NCBI RefSeq assembly: GCF_051622035.1
Contig: NC_135356.1
Span: 11,518,079-11,582,078 of the forward strand
Direction: 5' to 3'
Length of the DNA: 64,000 nucleotides
Origin: Arctopsyche grandis
Lineage: Eukaryota > Arthropoda > Insecta > Trichoptera > Hydropsychidae
Both the position numbers and the translations under genes were made by a program. A model generated the notes under the pieces. It did not search any database. It was given only the letters and a program-made list of their open reading frames with translations, and was not told the DNA's origin. Positions 37,001 to 48,599 of the stretch are shown piece after piece. Every line of letters begins with the position of its first letter. Within the stretch, counting starts at the first letter, position 1.

Positions 37001-39130
37001 CCTCATGGGGCGCAGAGGAGCGAAGCCCTTAACGGCAATTGCTCATGGGGGCGCAGAGGGGCGAAGCCCTAAACGACAATTGCTCATGGGGGCGCAAAGG
37101 GACGAAGCCCTAAAAGGCATTAGCTAAGGGGGGCGCAGAGGGGCGAAGCCCTAAACGGCAATTACTCATGGGGGCGCAGAGGGGCGAAGCCCTAAACGGC
37201 AATTGCTCATGGGGGCGCAGAGGGATGAAGCCCTTAACGGCAATTGCTCATGGGGGCGCCGAGGGCGAAGCCCTAGAAGGCAAAGGCTTAGGGGGGCACC
37301 GAGGGCGAAGCCCTAGAAGGCAAAGGCTTAAGGGGGCACCGAGGGCGAAGCCCTAGAAGGCAAAGGCTCAAGGGGGCACCGAGAGCAAAAGGCTCAGGGG
37401 GGGGGGGGGCCGAGGGCAAAGCCCTAGAAGGCGAAAAAAAAAAATTTTTTTTGATTTTTTTTTTTTTTAATAAAATGTTTACTATTAAGTTATTAGTCAT
37501 GTTTAAGCGGTTTATGGGGCGCAGCCGTCAACGAACCAATGATTCGATTTTTTTTTTTTCGATTCATAGGCACCGATTCGACTTATTTTTTAAAGGCCAA
37601 AGGCTCAGGGGGGCGCCGAGGGCGACGCCCTAGAAGGCAAAGGCTCAGGGAGCGCCGTGGGCGAAGCCCTACAAGGATTTTTTTTTTTTTAATAAAATGT
37701 TTACTATTAGATTAGTCATGTTTAAGCGGTTTATATTATAAATACTGAGCGAAGCCGGGTAATACAGCTAGTATATAATATATATGAGTGGCATGCGGTG
37801 AAATTATCTCTCTTCTTGTCATACAGCCTTGTTTAATGTGCGCGCGCAGGATTCGGGAGGAAAAGCCTGTTCCTCTTGTTTCTGTTGTATCCTGCTCGAG
37901 CAAATTAAGTGAGGATGTACGACGGGGGGAGAGACCCTTTTTTTATCTTTCGACTTAGGATCTTTCGATTTTCGATCTTTGCCTTTGCATATTTGCGTTT
38001 TCGGGCGTTTCACTTTCGGTCCTGTGAGGTAGACCCATGAAATTCATACACATATGCACACTATGAATGTACTTACTTTATATTTATACCTATTTCAATA
38101 AATAGTAATTTTTTTTTATACCTTTAATTTTTTATTATATTTTGAAAATCGCTATTACTTTTATTTCCAACAATTTTATACGTTGGCAAGAAAAGTCAAT
38201 CTTACTAAAATCGTTAAATTTGTAGTCGGAGTCAGAGTCGAATCATAAGATAAAGTCAGAGAGGGTAAATTTTAAAGCAACTCCACAGCCCTGGTTAACC
38301 CATAATTTTTCTCAACATAACCTCTAAGCTCATTTAAAATTTTTGAATGGTAATTCTAAAACTATGGAATGGCATGGTCCTAATAGGTTGAAGTATAGCT
38401 GGATAGATTGCACAAAGTTCCATCTGAGAAATTTTTCTGCAATATTTCTCATGTTTTGGAAAAGTCGTCTTTTCTCAATTTATCAAGCTAGTTGAAGTAA
38501 AAAGCATATTCAGTGTCTTCAAACCATCCAGAATTTGGAAGATAACATCCAAGAGGAAATTCAATGAATATCAGAGGCTATGCTAAAAAAAGTGATGGAC
38601 AACTCTACATGTTGAGTTCAGTCGAGTTACATTATCTTCATTATATTATCGTCAGAACCTATTGGCGCAGGCCGTATTAAGTCAAAGAATAATAAAAGAA
38701 ATATGCATTAATACAATCAGAGATATTTAGACGTGAAGATTCAACGGCAAAGCGACAAACCTGCAATGGACAATGTTCTCAGTTTGAACTCGGGTCCGTA
38801 GAATATTACGAAACATTTCATATTTTCGACCTTTTTTAAGTCGTCTGGCCATCTTTCGAAGTCTTTCGAGACTTTGCCGACGCGCATTTCCTTGATCTCG
38901 CGCAGCTCAAGGCAGCCCTCGTACGAGTGCTGCTGCGGCTGTAAGCTACGGGACCACATGAGCTGGTAAGTCTCGCGTCTGATCGAAAGGGTTTTGCGTT
39001 CGGGTCGTTTCCGAGGATAGAACTTGGTGACCAGAGTGCCTCTCTCTAGTTGAGCGATGATCTGCTCCATAGCGTGTATCAACCCGCCGCACATTGCGTT
39101 AGCAACGTCCGCTGTCGGTTCAGCTGCCAT
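28029..39130 (-). CDS. sl: Phospholipase C gamma (small wing orthologue), complete CDS
   Basis: Hydrolyses PIP2 to IP3 and diacylglycerol downstream of receptor tyrosine kinases at the plasma membrane. Coding exons (minus): 39130-38761, 35908-35770, 35676-35514, 35433-35233, 34459-34344, 34273-33337, 33236-33076, 32948-32771, 32495-32430, 31694-31500, 30065-29240, 28282-28029. Splice sites are GT-AG and the sum is 3,606 bp, 1,201 residues plus stop, close to other insect PLC-gamma proteins. Order: PH (about 15-150), EF-hands (about 155-285), catalytic X box with His328 (SSSHNT), Glu358 and Asp360 (ELDCWDG), His373 (YHGH) and Glu407, split PH, SH2 ([14 protein letters not shown]), SH2 ([14 protein letters not shown]), SH3 (VKALYDYK to WFPANYV), split-PH second half, Y box ([21 protein letters not shown]), C2. 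The 66-bp exon at 32430-32495 lies between SH2 and SH3 and holds PGYMDP, at the place of the regulatory tyrosine in vertebrate PLC-gamma. Several introns carry transposons. Confidence 0.97.
28350..29237 (-). pseudogene. 3' end of a CR1/Jockey-like LINE inside a PLCG intron
   Basis: A 207-codon minus-strand frame (28610-29233) matches the C-terminal thumb region of non-LTR reverse transcriptases: [25 protein letters not shown], then [20 protein letters not shown]. The catalytic YADD part is missing, so the copy is 5'-truncated. The 3' UTR ends with an 8-bp stem (TCAGATGT with ACATCTGA, loop about 41) and then TGTCTGTTGATTTTT and an AATA-repeat tail. It fills almost the whole 957-bp intron between the last two PLCG coding exons. 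Confidence 0.8.
30138..30722. mobile_element. piggyBac-like non-autonomous element (TTAA flanks)
   Basis: Starts TTAA-CCCTTTGAATGCTGAC (30138) and ends with the complement of CCCTTTGTGTGCTGAC followed by TTAA (30719-30722). TTAA duplication and CCC starts are piggyBac-like. Just inside the left end are two perfect palindromes containing ACGCCGATCGGCGT (30160-30173 and 30202-30215). A 70-codon frame at 30433-30645 has no recognised domain. The element sits in the PLCG intron 30066-31499. Confidence 0.6.
31424..31441. repeat. Additional piggyBac-like terminus
   Basis: The complement of TTAACCCTTTGAATGC occurs at 31426-31441, identical to the left end at 30138. So an outer element may span 30138-31441, or a second partial copy lies next to the first. 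Confidence 0.45.
34590..34935. mobile_element. Tail-to-tail inverted pair with Helitron-like 3' termini
   Basis: The arms 34597-34735 and 34745-34920 are imperfect inverted repeats. Shared blocks are TTTCGAAAGAGACTTTGT at the outer ends and, at the centre, a GTTTATATTACAAATAC block followed by GGGTAAAACAACTAG on one side and GGGTAAAAACACTAG on the other. CTAG followed by T after a GC-rich stretch is the form of Helitron 3' ends. It lies in the PLCG intron 34460-35232. Confidence 0.6.
36515..36610 (+). repeat. TCTACCTCACGGGACC repeat (copy 2, truncated)
   Basis: Matches the first part of the copy at 14821, with a short shared upstream flank (GTATGAA) also seen beside the 38033 copy. Confidence 0.55.
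36635..37771 (+). mobile_element. Helitron-like non-autonomous element carrying a 41-bp tandem array
   Basis: The left part contains AATTTGGAAAGAGACTTTGTA, trimmed here to AAAGAGACTTTGTAT, as in the arms at 34597; the right end is GAGCGAAGCCGGGTAATACA and then CTAG-T, as at 34735. Between them lie GC-rich repeats, two blocks of CGATTTATTTTTTTTTCGAT-type sequence, and an array at about 36975-37430. No Rep/helicase gene is present. It occupies the first PLCG coding intron (35909-38760). Confidence 0.6.
36975..37430 (+). repeat. GC-rich minisatellite, 41-bp period
   Basis: Units contain GGCAATTGCTCATGGGGG and AGGGGCGAAGCCCTAAAC; the exact period between successive GAAGCCCTAAAC blocks is 41 bp where units are intact. 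Each unit can form an AGGGC-GAA-GCCCT hairpin. A shorter related block lies at 37590-37675. The frames seen in it are repeat artefacts. Confidence 0.8.
37775..38033 (-). repeat. TCTACCTCACGGGACC repeat (copy 3)
   Basis: Minus-strand copy of the repeat at 14821-15055, covering nearly its full length from TCTACCTCACAGGACC to CATGCCACTCATATATA. It abuts the CTAG end of the Helitron-like element at 37771. Confidence 0.65.
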
Positions 39131-39142
39131 ATTGATCTCTTA
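39131..39142 (-). other. sl: PLCG 5' UTR start of coding exon 1 with 3' splice site
   Basis: Directly upstream of the ATG at 39130 an acceptor (TATTTTCGCAG|TAAGAG) ends at 39143, so at least one non-coding exon lies farther upstream. Confidence 0.55.
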
Positions 39143-39522
39143 CTGCGAAAATACCACCACTTTACAATTTAGATGGTACATCGTAAAAACATAAAACATA
39201 AAATAAAAAAATTATATTATGCATTTCGCAGTTCAACACTCGGAATACACAAACAGTCGAACGCAAAGTATAAGAATGAATGAATGAATTTGGTAACGCA
39301 AGCTGCATAATCTTTATATATACATATTTATAAAACACCTGGTACGCATTGCAATGTCACATTAATGCATGCAATTCCCATTCCCGTTTCCGTTTCTAGA
39401 TGTGTTTCGATAAGTAAATGTTTCAGTTTCAAATTCATACTTAATAATCAAAATAAATTACAGTAATGATAATTTTTCGGAAAAACGCAGGATAATTTGT
39501 CGGAAAAACGCATCGCGGACAT

Positions 39523-39605
39523 GCACACAATAACTCATGTAAGTTTCATAGCAATCGGTTTAATGGTATAGGAATGCATACGTGACAGACAGACAAACAG
39601 ATGCA
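39523..39605 (+). repeat. Dispersed repeat ending in CAGACA-type tail (copy 2)
   Basis: Second copy of the repeat at 2251-2337, same orientation, ending ACAGACAGACAAACAG. It lies upstream of PLCG. No coding part remains. Confidence 0.5.
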
Positions 39606-40305
39606 CTCAAATTGGTATGGATCTTTTCATTTCCAGTTTGACAAATAAATAAATTTACTGCCCAGCTTTCAGTTAATTTTGACCTTCGATCAACTTTGTT
39701 ACTATTGAGAGGTAAGAGTTGATAGAAGTGCACGTTCACTTTCACACATACATATGTATTGACGTGTTTGTTTCTCATTTACACCTGTATATGTTTTTCT
39801 CTACATGCCATTTGAAGTCCAGCCCATAGACTTTTAAGGAAAGATATTAACCGAACCGATAAATGTGGAATATGTTAAATAGAGGTAAATTTTTTTTAAA
39901 TTAGAAAGTATTGCATGGAATACTTTCTAATTTAAAATATCAAGTATTGCACGGAATCCAAAGCATCATAGATTCGTACACTTTCAAGTTTTATCTTAGT
40001 GTGTTGATTTTGATAAATTTATTTTTTTAAAGAAAATAACACAACATTGGAATTGTGGAGAGGAACATATTCTGAATATGAGTCGTAGATATGTTTGAAT
40101 ACGTATTCAAATTGGAATGCTTGAAACGCGTGCAAATATATGTGGTTCATAGAGGGTATTGAATTCCATATGTAAATATTTAAAATTATTTTAATTCCGT
40201 TTCGAGTATTCATTATTTCTGACCGATTATTGATTTCTTCGCCTCTTTTGTCAAACGTTCCTATATATATTATTCGTTTATGTCGAATGAAATCATCATC
40301 ATCAT

Positions 40306-40735
40306 CATCGTCGTCTACAGCCATTCACCATCAACTGCTGGATGAAGCCTCTCCAACATGCTTCCACTCGCCTCTTTTGCGCAACTCTCGTCCATCTCAC
40401 CCTACACATTTTCCTAATTTCGTCTATCCATCTTCCCTGCGGTCTTCCTTTTACCCTTTTGCATTCCCTCGGGTACCATTCTAGCACTTCTTTTGTCCAC
40501 CTTTCGTTCATTATTCTAGCCACGTGGCCCGCCCATTGCCTTTTTAATCTCTTCACTCTATCCACAACCCTTGTCGTACTTCTCACCCACGTATTCCCCT
40601 TCCTGTCTTTCTTCGTTATGCCAAACATACAACGTTCCATACTTCTTTGAGTGCAATTGGACTTTGTATAGCAACTTGCCGTTCAATGTCCAAGTTTCAC
40701 ATCCATACGTCATCACTAGCAAAACACATTGTGGC
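40306..40735 (-). pseudogene. 3' end of an RTE-like LINE
   Basis: Minus-strand frames give VMTYGCETWTLNGKLL (about 40700), then after a frameshift MERCMFGITKKDRKGN, RQWAGHVARIMNERWTKEVLEWYP and GRWIDEIRKM (40640-40305). These are the conserved C-terminal blocks of insect RTE-type reverse-transcriptase proteins. The 3' end is an ATG/ATC trinucleotide run (about 40290-40312), typical for this clade. No catalytic part remains. Confidence 0.8.
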
Positions 40736-40739
40736 ATTT

Positions 40740-41495
40740 TTTATTTAAAAACCGCATTAAAATATGTGATTAGAAATCAAATTAAAAAAAAACATTTTTG
40801 GAAATTTACTACAAAAAGGCTAGGAATCGCCAGTCTAGAGAACAAATAAGGGAATTCTAAATATATACCGCTGGAAGAGTGGCTCATTTTGGTTTGTTTT
40901 AGAGTTGAAGTCGGTGATTTTTAGAGTTTTTATTTGTATAGTTTATACATTAACGTTTCATCTCATTGCAATTGAAACAATCAGCTGAAACAACACGCGA
41001 GTTATTATATTCCGTGTAGACCAAACATTGTATATATGTAAATATACAAACATGAATACAATTTAGAATGGATCAATAAAGGTCAATTAATAGTTCAATT
41101 TATATGCATTGAATAAATAATAAAAGTCACTTTTGACGATAGTGTACGGTGAGATTTTAATCGAAATGTCGACCACAACAATCTAGATTATCAAATATTG
41201 TATATGTAGATAGCGAAACGTAACTACATACATACATATGTACACACTACCCTATATTTCGGATCACAAAAGATTTACTGATTTGATGAACCAAATCTCA
41301 TCACATTATATGTAAATGAATGCAGTCTTGCATAAAAAATCTCAAATCATAGACATATGTACGTATGTATGTAATATGTGTTTCTGGAATTTATCTACAT
41401 ATAATATTCGTTATAATTATACACATAACAAAGGATTTGTAAAATCATGGCAAGTAATTGAAGAAATATTAAGCATCTGAGCATCGGCTATACAC
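40740..41495. other. Spacer, nothing recognised
   Basis: AT-rich with TACATACATATGTA runs; no gene or TE end seen. Confidence 0.45.
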
Positions 41496-41504
41496 AATTA
41501 TGTA

Positions 41505-41912
41505 CACTAACAATTACTAGACTAAACTAGACGGCAGTTACACGAATGGCCTCTAGGTGTCGCGAACAGTTTTAGTAAAGTGACAGTACGCAACCATTGA
41601 TCGATGTTACATCGAACAAAATCGAAAACAAATTTCCTAAATAATTTTACAATACATACCAATAAGATCCATTCAAGATTCTCTCTGCAACAAGGCAATA
41701 CTGGCCTCCACCGACCAGAACACATGTAAAATTCATAGACATATAATATATGTATATACGTATGTCTAATAAGATTATTATTATATGTCTAATAATATTA
41801 TTATTTTTCGATGTAACGTTAATCACTAGTTGCGTACTGTCACTTTACTTCAACTGTTTGCGATATCTAGAGGCTATTCATGTAACTGCTGTGTATTTGC
41901 AATTGTTAGTGC
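41505..41912. mobile_element. Foldback/MITE element with about 100-bp inverted arms
   Basis: Left arm 41505-41610 and right arm 41808-41912 are inverted copies sharing CACTAACAATT, GCAGTTACA, GCCTCTAG and AAAGTGACAGTACGCAA. Flanks AATTATGTA (41496-41504) and AAGTATGTA (41913-41921) match at 8 of 9 positions, as in MULE-type elements. No transposase. Confidence 0.65.
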
Positions 41913-41921
41913 AAGTATGTA

Positions 41922-43130
41922 CGTATACTCGGTATGTAACCTCGCCCGTGTAAACAATAAGTATCAGATTTTTTAATATATGTACATACATAATATGAAT
42001 AGTGTAGACTTCGAACTCGAGAACGGGTCATGTGGTCAGCAAGAACAATTAATAGACAAACTTAGTATTCTTAAGTCGAAATTAGTTAGTGGCGTTATGC
42101 CTTCAAGCAAAATTGTTCGATTGTTGGTTTAGATTCGAACAGAGAAAACGTTTCTAATGAGAATCTGATCCAATTAGAAATAAGTCGAACTATTGACGAG
42201 GAGCCAAAACTGATTGTTGGTTTTTAGAACCAGGTTATGGAGACATTGAAAAGATTTGTATCTAAAATTGTTTTGAAATAAAAGATTCAATTTTGACGAT
42301 TTATCAAAAATGAAAGTTATCATGTACAATAATACGATAAGATTTTGTTAAATGAAGGCTTTAATTTTTGAGTAAATATTAATAGACTGATTATGCCATG
42401 CCATTTATTATGTGTAGCCGAATTTTATTTGGCTAGCGAATATATATTTTTAAATTAAAGTATATATTTTCAAAATAAAAACCGTCTAAGTGTTTTTGGC
42501 TCATGCTATTATCTAACTGTTTCTGTAATAAATTTGTTCATATTTTATACCTACATATATTATGTTATCTATACAAATGGATACAATAAATTAACATGAA
42601 TTTAAATTTAACTCTTTTGGAAGCAAAACTTCAAATCGAGTAATATTGTTATTATTGTTGATTAAAAAAAGTTCTGATGATTTAGAACGAAAGTCACTCT
42701 TAAAGGTATGTTAAAAGCGCTTTCGCATATTGAACAAGGAATGAAAATTCTACCTCAAACCGCTACGAAGAACTGTAAAAACGAAAAAACAAATGTTCTT
42801 AACATTTCGTATGAGAGAAAATGTATCATTATTTAGTATTACGCTTTATGGTTAACTTTGTACGAGCGAATTTATGCTGCAAATCGAGGTATTGGTGTGT
42901 ATATATAGTCGCATTTGTTTTCCTTTCAAGTGAAATTTCAACATATTTAATGAGGAAACAATCCGTTTTGATCGGTCGCATTAGAAATGAAGGCATGTGA
43001 ATGGAGAGGATCGAAAAAGCAATACTTTTAATACAAAACAATCACGGCAAAGTCGCACTCGAGAGGAGGCCCGACGGTGACTGTATATAATATATAATAT
43101 ATGGTGGATTAGATAACGATCGAATAAATT
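41922..43130. other. Spacer, nothing recognised
   Basis: AT-rich; no coding or TE signature that I can support. Confidence 0.45.
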
Positions 43131-43135
43131 ATTAC

Positions 43136-43660
43136 CTCATTGTCGGCATTAGCCGGGGCCGTGATACGAAACTTGTACACATACAAATATTGGGGCGAAA
43201 CGATAACGTACATATGTCGATTGAATAGACGCTGTGGGCGCGCGCGCAACAGGTGTTCAACAATTGGGGCCAAGCTGAAAAAGCGCACGGGGGCGATATT
43301 ACAGAGACGGTTCGTTTGATGGTACGAGCTTGGTGGTGATGATGGATCGATGGGGATCCGTTGAAATGTGGTGGTGATTGATTCGCAGCAATGTGGTGTG
43401 TATGGCGCATGTGTTCGCAGCTACAGGTGGTCGCTGGAGAAGTGGTTCGTTTACCTGTTCAATGGGGGCGGTTTGATAATGTGCTCTTTCTGTGCGGCAT
43501 CGTCTACCGGAAGTGTCTGCGCGAACGCAGCCACCGGATGTAAGGGATGTCTGGTAGACGATGAGAGCACAACCCCTCCCCTCGGTAAGGCGGCGGCCGC
43601 CCAACTGACAGCAGCACGCACACACGCGCACGTCGCTGTCAACGTGATTTGGCACTAGCA
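43136..43660 (-). promoter_or_regulatory. sl: Candidate PLCG promoter / first non-coding exon
   Basis: A CpG-rich block of about 500 bp stands out from AT-rich surroundings. At its downstream edge on the minus strand is a donor (AATGAG|GTAATAA, exon end 43136), which could splice to the acceptor at 39143. Overlapping open frames on both strands have no recognisable domain and probably reflect base composition. Confidence 0.35.
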
Positions 43661-43839
43661 TGTTCGGAAAGCGACCGTGACTGAATTCTACATAATTCTG
43701 TTAAAATGCATTAAAATATTGTATTCGCCCAACATAATGCTTTGATATGGATCAACACACGTTAAGAGACCCCAATACGTTACAATTACATTTTTACCTG
43801 CTTATATTTCATATAAAATATGTGTATGTGCTTATATGT

Positions 43840-44069
43840 GGGCGTGGCTCGTGCATAGGAACTGCGACGCTGCAGAAAAAAAAAATTACAAACGCATTTA
43901 CAACTTGTATTTAGATATATTTGACATACTCATTAATAATGATTATGTCAAATGTCTAATCATTCTTATTTAAATTATATTCACAAGTTGTAAATGTATA
44001 CAAATGTGATTTTTTTGTATTTTTTCTGAGGGTGCTACAGCGCCGCAGTTCCTATGCACGAGCCGCGCC
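43840..44069. mobile_element. MULE-like palindromic MITE
   Basis: Inverted ends of about 30 bp (GGCGTGGCTCGTGCATAGG on the left, its near complement on the right), with further pairing inward (ACAACTTG blocks). An exact 11-bp duplication TGCTTATATGT flanks it (43829-43839 and 44070-44080). Confidence 0.8.
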
Positions 44070-44080
44070 TGCTTATATGT

Positions 44081-44215
44081 ATGTCGGTGTTGCTGTACGG
44101 ATGTGAAACGTGGACACTGTTAGTGGCAAGCTTGAACAAGATAGAGTCCTTTGAAATGTGGTGTTACCGGAGAGTGTTAAAGATCTCAAGAAAGGAGCAT
44201 GCGCAGAACGAAACA
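44081..44215 (+). pseudogene. LINE fragment (YGCETWTL block)
   Basis: A short plus-strand frame reads SVLLYGCETWTLLVASLNKIESFEMWCYRRVLKISR, shown here as blocks LLYGCETWTL and FEMWCYRRVLKIS. This is a conserved C-terminal stretch of insect LINE proteins. It starts within the duplicated target of the adjacent MITE and is truncated at both sides. Confidence 0.7.
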
Positions 44216-44229
44216 ATCCCCCCCAGCTT

Positions 44230-46351
44230 CTCTATTTTATTTTATTTTTTATATCAATTAATCATGCCTACTCACCTAACAGATTGCTCCAAACGACGAG
44301 TGTGCTAAACAGATTAATAACAGAAGAAAAAATACATGAATAGACGAAAAAATATATATATACATATATACATGACATAAAAATTCTTACAAGAAATAAA
44401 AGTATAACAGTCAAGTCAGCAGTTAACAATTAATATTGTCAGCTATTGCCTGCTCTAGTTGGTCGCGTTTGTATGAAATTGTATGAGATGGTGCGACTCT
44501 GATGTGCTGCGCTGCATCGCTGCAGCGCACTGTCACCCAGTGCGTTCAGACCTTTACATAACCATGACTTTGTTTATGTAATATTTTTAGAAGGGCGGAA
44601 TTTTGACGGCACATAGTCTAGGGACGTCACTGCATAACAATTTTTGTAATTATATAAAGCAACAACAGAGTCGTGTAAAAATTAACGATTTTCTGGAATG
44701 ACCCCACCCTTTCCGGCATACAAATGCGCCGTTGTAAACATGGCGCTCTCGTAAGCGACATTCTGGCGAAATGACGACTTTGCGTTCTCGTCAATCAGTC
44801 AAATCTAATCATATTCGATTCATTTAATCACTGCGTGAGGTGACTATTAGGCTTTTTTTACCTATTTTTTAACTATTCTCATTTTAGTCGAGATACATTG
44901 ATTTTATAGAGGCCTGGATACAAATTTTCCACTGTGCCTAATTTACCGCGTTTGGTTCAAGGTTTCTGAGTTTCGCCGAATTCGGAAATTTACACGAACA
45001 ATTAGCAAAACAATATCAAATGCTGACTGTTCGCCAAAGCATGGAATTAAGGAACAAAGCACATTATGAAAAGGCGAGCTTGTAATAGAATTTTGCGAAT
45101 TAAAATTCGATAATAACGAACAGATACAAATCACTCAAAATCACTCAAAGTCGAATCTTTTCACGATCAAAAAACTCAGTGGCGTAACTAGAAAAATTGA
45201 GCCCGCATGCAAATGTTAGCAAAAGGCCCCCTTTAGTTTTATTTATTTTTTAAATTAAATTGATAATTAACTCATATAATTTAAATGTTCTTTAAAGACA
45301 TTTTAGAAGCTTCTTCATGTTCAATCTGTATTATAGCTAATTCACTGAGCCTGAGTTGACTCATCGATTTTCTTTTATAGTCTTTTATTAATTTGAAAAA
45401 AAAAACACTATAATATATCACGTTATCGAATATTTAATTTAAAATAAAATAGCTACCCGAAAATTTCGAACAATATTAAATACGAGAACGTGATTAACGT
45501 GACGATACACAAATGAAACGAAAATATTTTACTAACCATTTTTTTTAAATTTAATATAGGGGTTATAGATTATTGCAGACAATTATTATTACTGTACCAT
45601 AACAGAAATATATTAAATGTTGCGAGAAGGAGAACAAAATCGTGAAAATTCCGCAAGCAATTTGGAGAATAAACCTTAACTATTGTTTCCATTAGTCTTA
45701 TGAATAATTTTAAACAATTTTTTACGACTTTTATTTGAAAAATGTGTAGTATTTTAATTTAAAATCCTTTTGGGCTCCTAAATCTAAAAGGTCCGCATGT
45801 TACGTAGTTACGCACCTAGCAAAACTTCATCTACTGATACATGAATAGAGTAAAAAGACAAATAAAATCAACGAAAGCCAGAATTTGAAGTTATATTCGA
45901 TGGAATTTATTAATTACAATACGTTCTATCTCATGGATGAAATTATTAACTACAATACATTCTATCATGGATGACATTATTGTACGTTACATGTATTATA
46001 TAATACCATATTGTACTAACGTGTGAAATTAATCAGGACACTGTAGAGTGTAGATAATCGCATTAGTCCTTCAATGTACATACATACATATTTCTGGAAT
46101 ATTGTTTCGATTACCGCCAATATGCTATTGACTGTCATTGTGTCAACTCTCCACTGCAAGTTGTAATGCCAAACCGATATTAAAAGAATTTAAAAATCGA
46201 CTTTTCATACTGTGTTTATTTATGTACATACATACATGATTTTTGATAATTTGACTTTCCTGTTTATGTGGTTCAAATCTTGTAATCAACTTTTGAACCA
46301 TTTATCATCTTTCTTTGCCTTGAATCACCAGTCAGTGTAAATAAAGCTGCA

Positions 46352-46446
<95 letters not shown>

Positions 46447-48320
46447 TATATGTGTATTGTTTGATCAATGATATATGTTAATTAATAAGGCAATCGGTTG
46501 AAACTTTATTTTCAATCTCACAACTCAAACAATGAAGGTTTCAACATCGATACTAATGTTAATATGTGTGTATGTACCCCTTGATGGAGAGATTGATAAG
46601 AAATTGGCTGATGTGTAAAACACAAATATCTGAATATGTAATGGTTAAAAATATACATATATACATACATACCTTTAAAAGCTGAAGATGAAACGACAGA
46701 AGGCGAGAGAAAAATATATTGGAAAGCTGCGGATGTATCATACAAAGTACATAGTTTTTATTATGGATAGTTTTATTTGAAAATTGGACGGGTCGATTGA
46801 GCCATGTACAAATGTATGTATGTATGTATGTTTATGCAGTTTTACACAGCTTTTTGCAATTTTACACAATGTGTGCGTGTACATATGTATGTGTATATTG
46901 GAACTATTTTTATTTGCATAATTCGAAGTGCAGAATTCAGATCCGTTTCCGGTGCCGGTTCTCTCTTGCTGACGATATTTGTTTATGGCTATTGGAAACA
47001 ATTGTTTTTAATACAACCCAATATATGCATGTACATATGTAAAAAATTAAAAATATATATATGAGATGTGATATTGCGATTTTAATTGAAATGTCAGTTT
47101 TTCATCTTTTTATGATTACATAGTGTATTTTACAGGCTATTTGAATAGCATGCAAAAAATGTTCAAATAATAAAATTACACTTTTATTGAAAACACAATT
47201 TAATATTATGGCAAAAAATACAACGCGTTCGTATATTTTCGAATAACGGCGTTCCGGCACTTTTTTACTTTTTTAACCTTGTTTTTATTTTTAATTAAGA
47301 TAAATTATGATAAATTTTTAATGTGCTCCGAGGCATAGGAAACAGCCTTAAATTTCATTTAAATGAGATTTGAATATAATTTTCAATATATTTATATAAA
47401 AAGAAATAGAAAACAGTAAAAATTAAACAACAAAAGAATATTTGAAAATGAAAAAAAAAAAAAACTAAAAAAGTGGATACATTGTGCTTGGTGAAATATT
47501 GAAAATGTCAATATGATCACTAGCCAAATCGTACTTGTCCACATTCTTAGCGATTTCCATCGTTCCGCTAATTTAGTGGCACAATTTAGCAAGGAGGTAT
47601 AAAGTTGAACTAAAAATTGGACGTGACTATCGCAAATGCGTTAATTAAATGCGAAAAAAAAATAAGGATATTTTAATCACGTAATTGGTCGGTTTCAATT
47701 ACGTTTCGTAAATGACGCAACCGAAACAATGCTCTGGAGTATTGCGTGCTCGGGTAAAAATACATCAAAAATAAATATATTCAGATCGAAAACATACGTA
47801 TAGAGTAAAATATAAAAAGGCTACATATATCTATTATATATTCTGAAGGAGGCTCACCGAAAAGGAGTTAAGATGTATGTTAAAAGTCCATGTAGTGTTC
47901 AACAAGTGGTCGACGAGCGGGAAATATCAAAAGAACCGATCGTCAATCGATACTCGAGTCCATTGCGTCGTATTTGTGCGCCGTTCTGGAAATTCCCAGG
48001 TCTCGGGGGGTGGTGTGCCGCGGGCTGCTGGTCCGTCGGGGAGGTTGTTCTTCTCCTTCGTCTGCTGGGCGAATAACAAAATGGAGGTTTTTCCGGCCAC
48101 AGGAAAGGCTCGGAGTTATAAAGCGCATGTTCAGACCGTCAGCGTTTTTTGAGCGTGGTGAAGTATTGTACACGGGAAATAGATTTTTTCTATTATGAAA
48201 TGCGCATTGAAATGCGTAGTTGTGTTTTCATGCTAAGGTTTAACCTCGGCACATTCATTTCGCTCTGCCGAATGATGGATGCAGAATTTTGCAACAGTTT
48301 AGTGTTTAAAAGCAAGCATT
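44230..48320. other. Spacer with TA microsatellite; no gene supported
   Basis: A TA dinucleotide run occupies about 46357-46441. A CpG-richer patch at 47860-48130 has overlapping frames of 60-90 codons on both strands but no domain or clear splice context, so it is at most a candidate promoter or UTR. Confidence 0.4.
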
Positions 48321-48324
48321 CAGA

Positions 48325-48425
48325 TATTTATTTATTTATTTTACAAAGATATATACCAGGAAAGCCCCAATGCGTCATCCTGGCCAATAACAAACATTAT
48401 ACTATATATAAAAACCGACTGTTGA
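48325..48425 (-). repeat. 3' tail of the SINE/LINE family (copy with short stem)
   Basis: On the minus strand a stem CCAGGA (48357-48362) with TCCTGG (48378-48383) is followed by TATATATCTTTGTAAAA and an AAAT-repeat tail, as in the copies at 9350 and 28380. The stem is partly broken. Confidence 0.5.
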
Positions 48426-48599
48426 TAAATATATTTGTACTAGTGTTGGACCCGTTGATTTCAACGGGTGGTTTCGAAAAGGAATTGAAACTCGAATAAA
48501 AATAAAGTTAAAGATATTGAATCGACTGGTATCGGAAAGAAATTGATGCACGAATGACAAATTACGAAGTGATTACGAATTACGAATTACGTTTTGTGC

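Noticed and set aside
43299-43661. Overlapping 92-120 codon frames on both strands as a gene
   Set aside because: CpG-rich composition lengthens frames on both strands equally and no domain is visible; better explained as promoter/5' UTR.
47873-48198. Short overlapping frames in a CpG-richer patch as a gene
   Set aside because: No domain, frames open on both strands, and no convincing splice partner.
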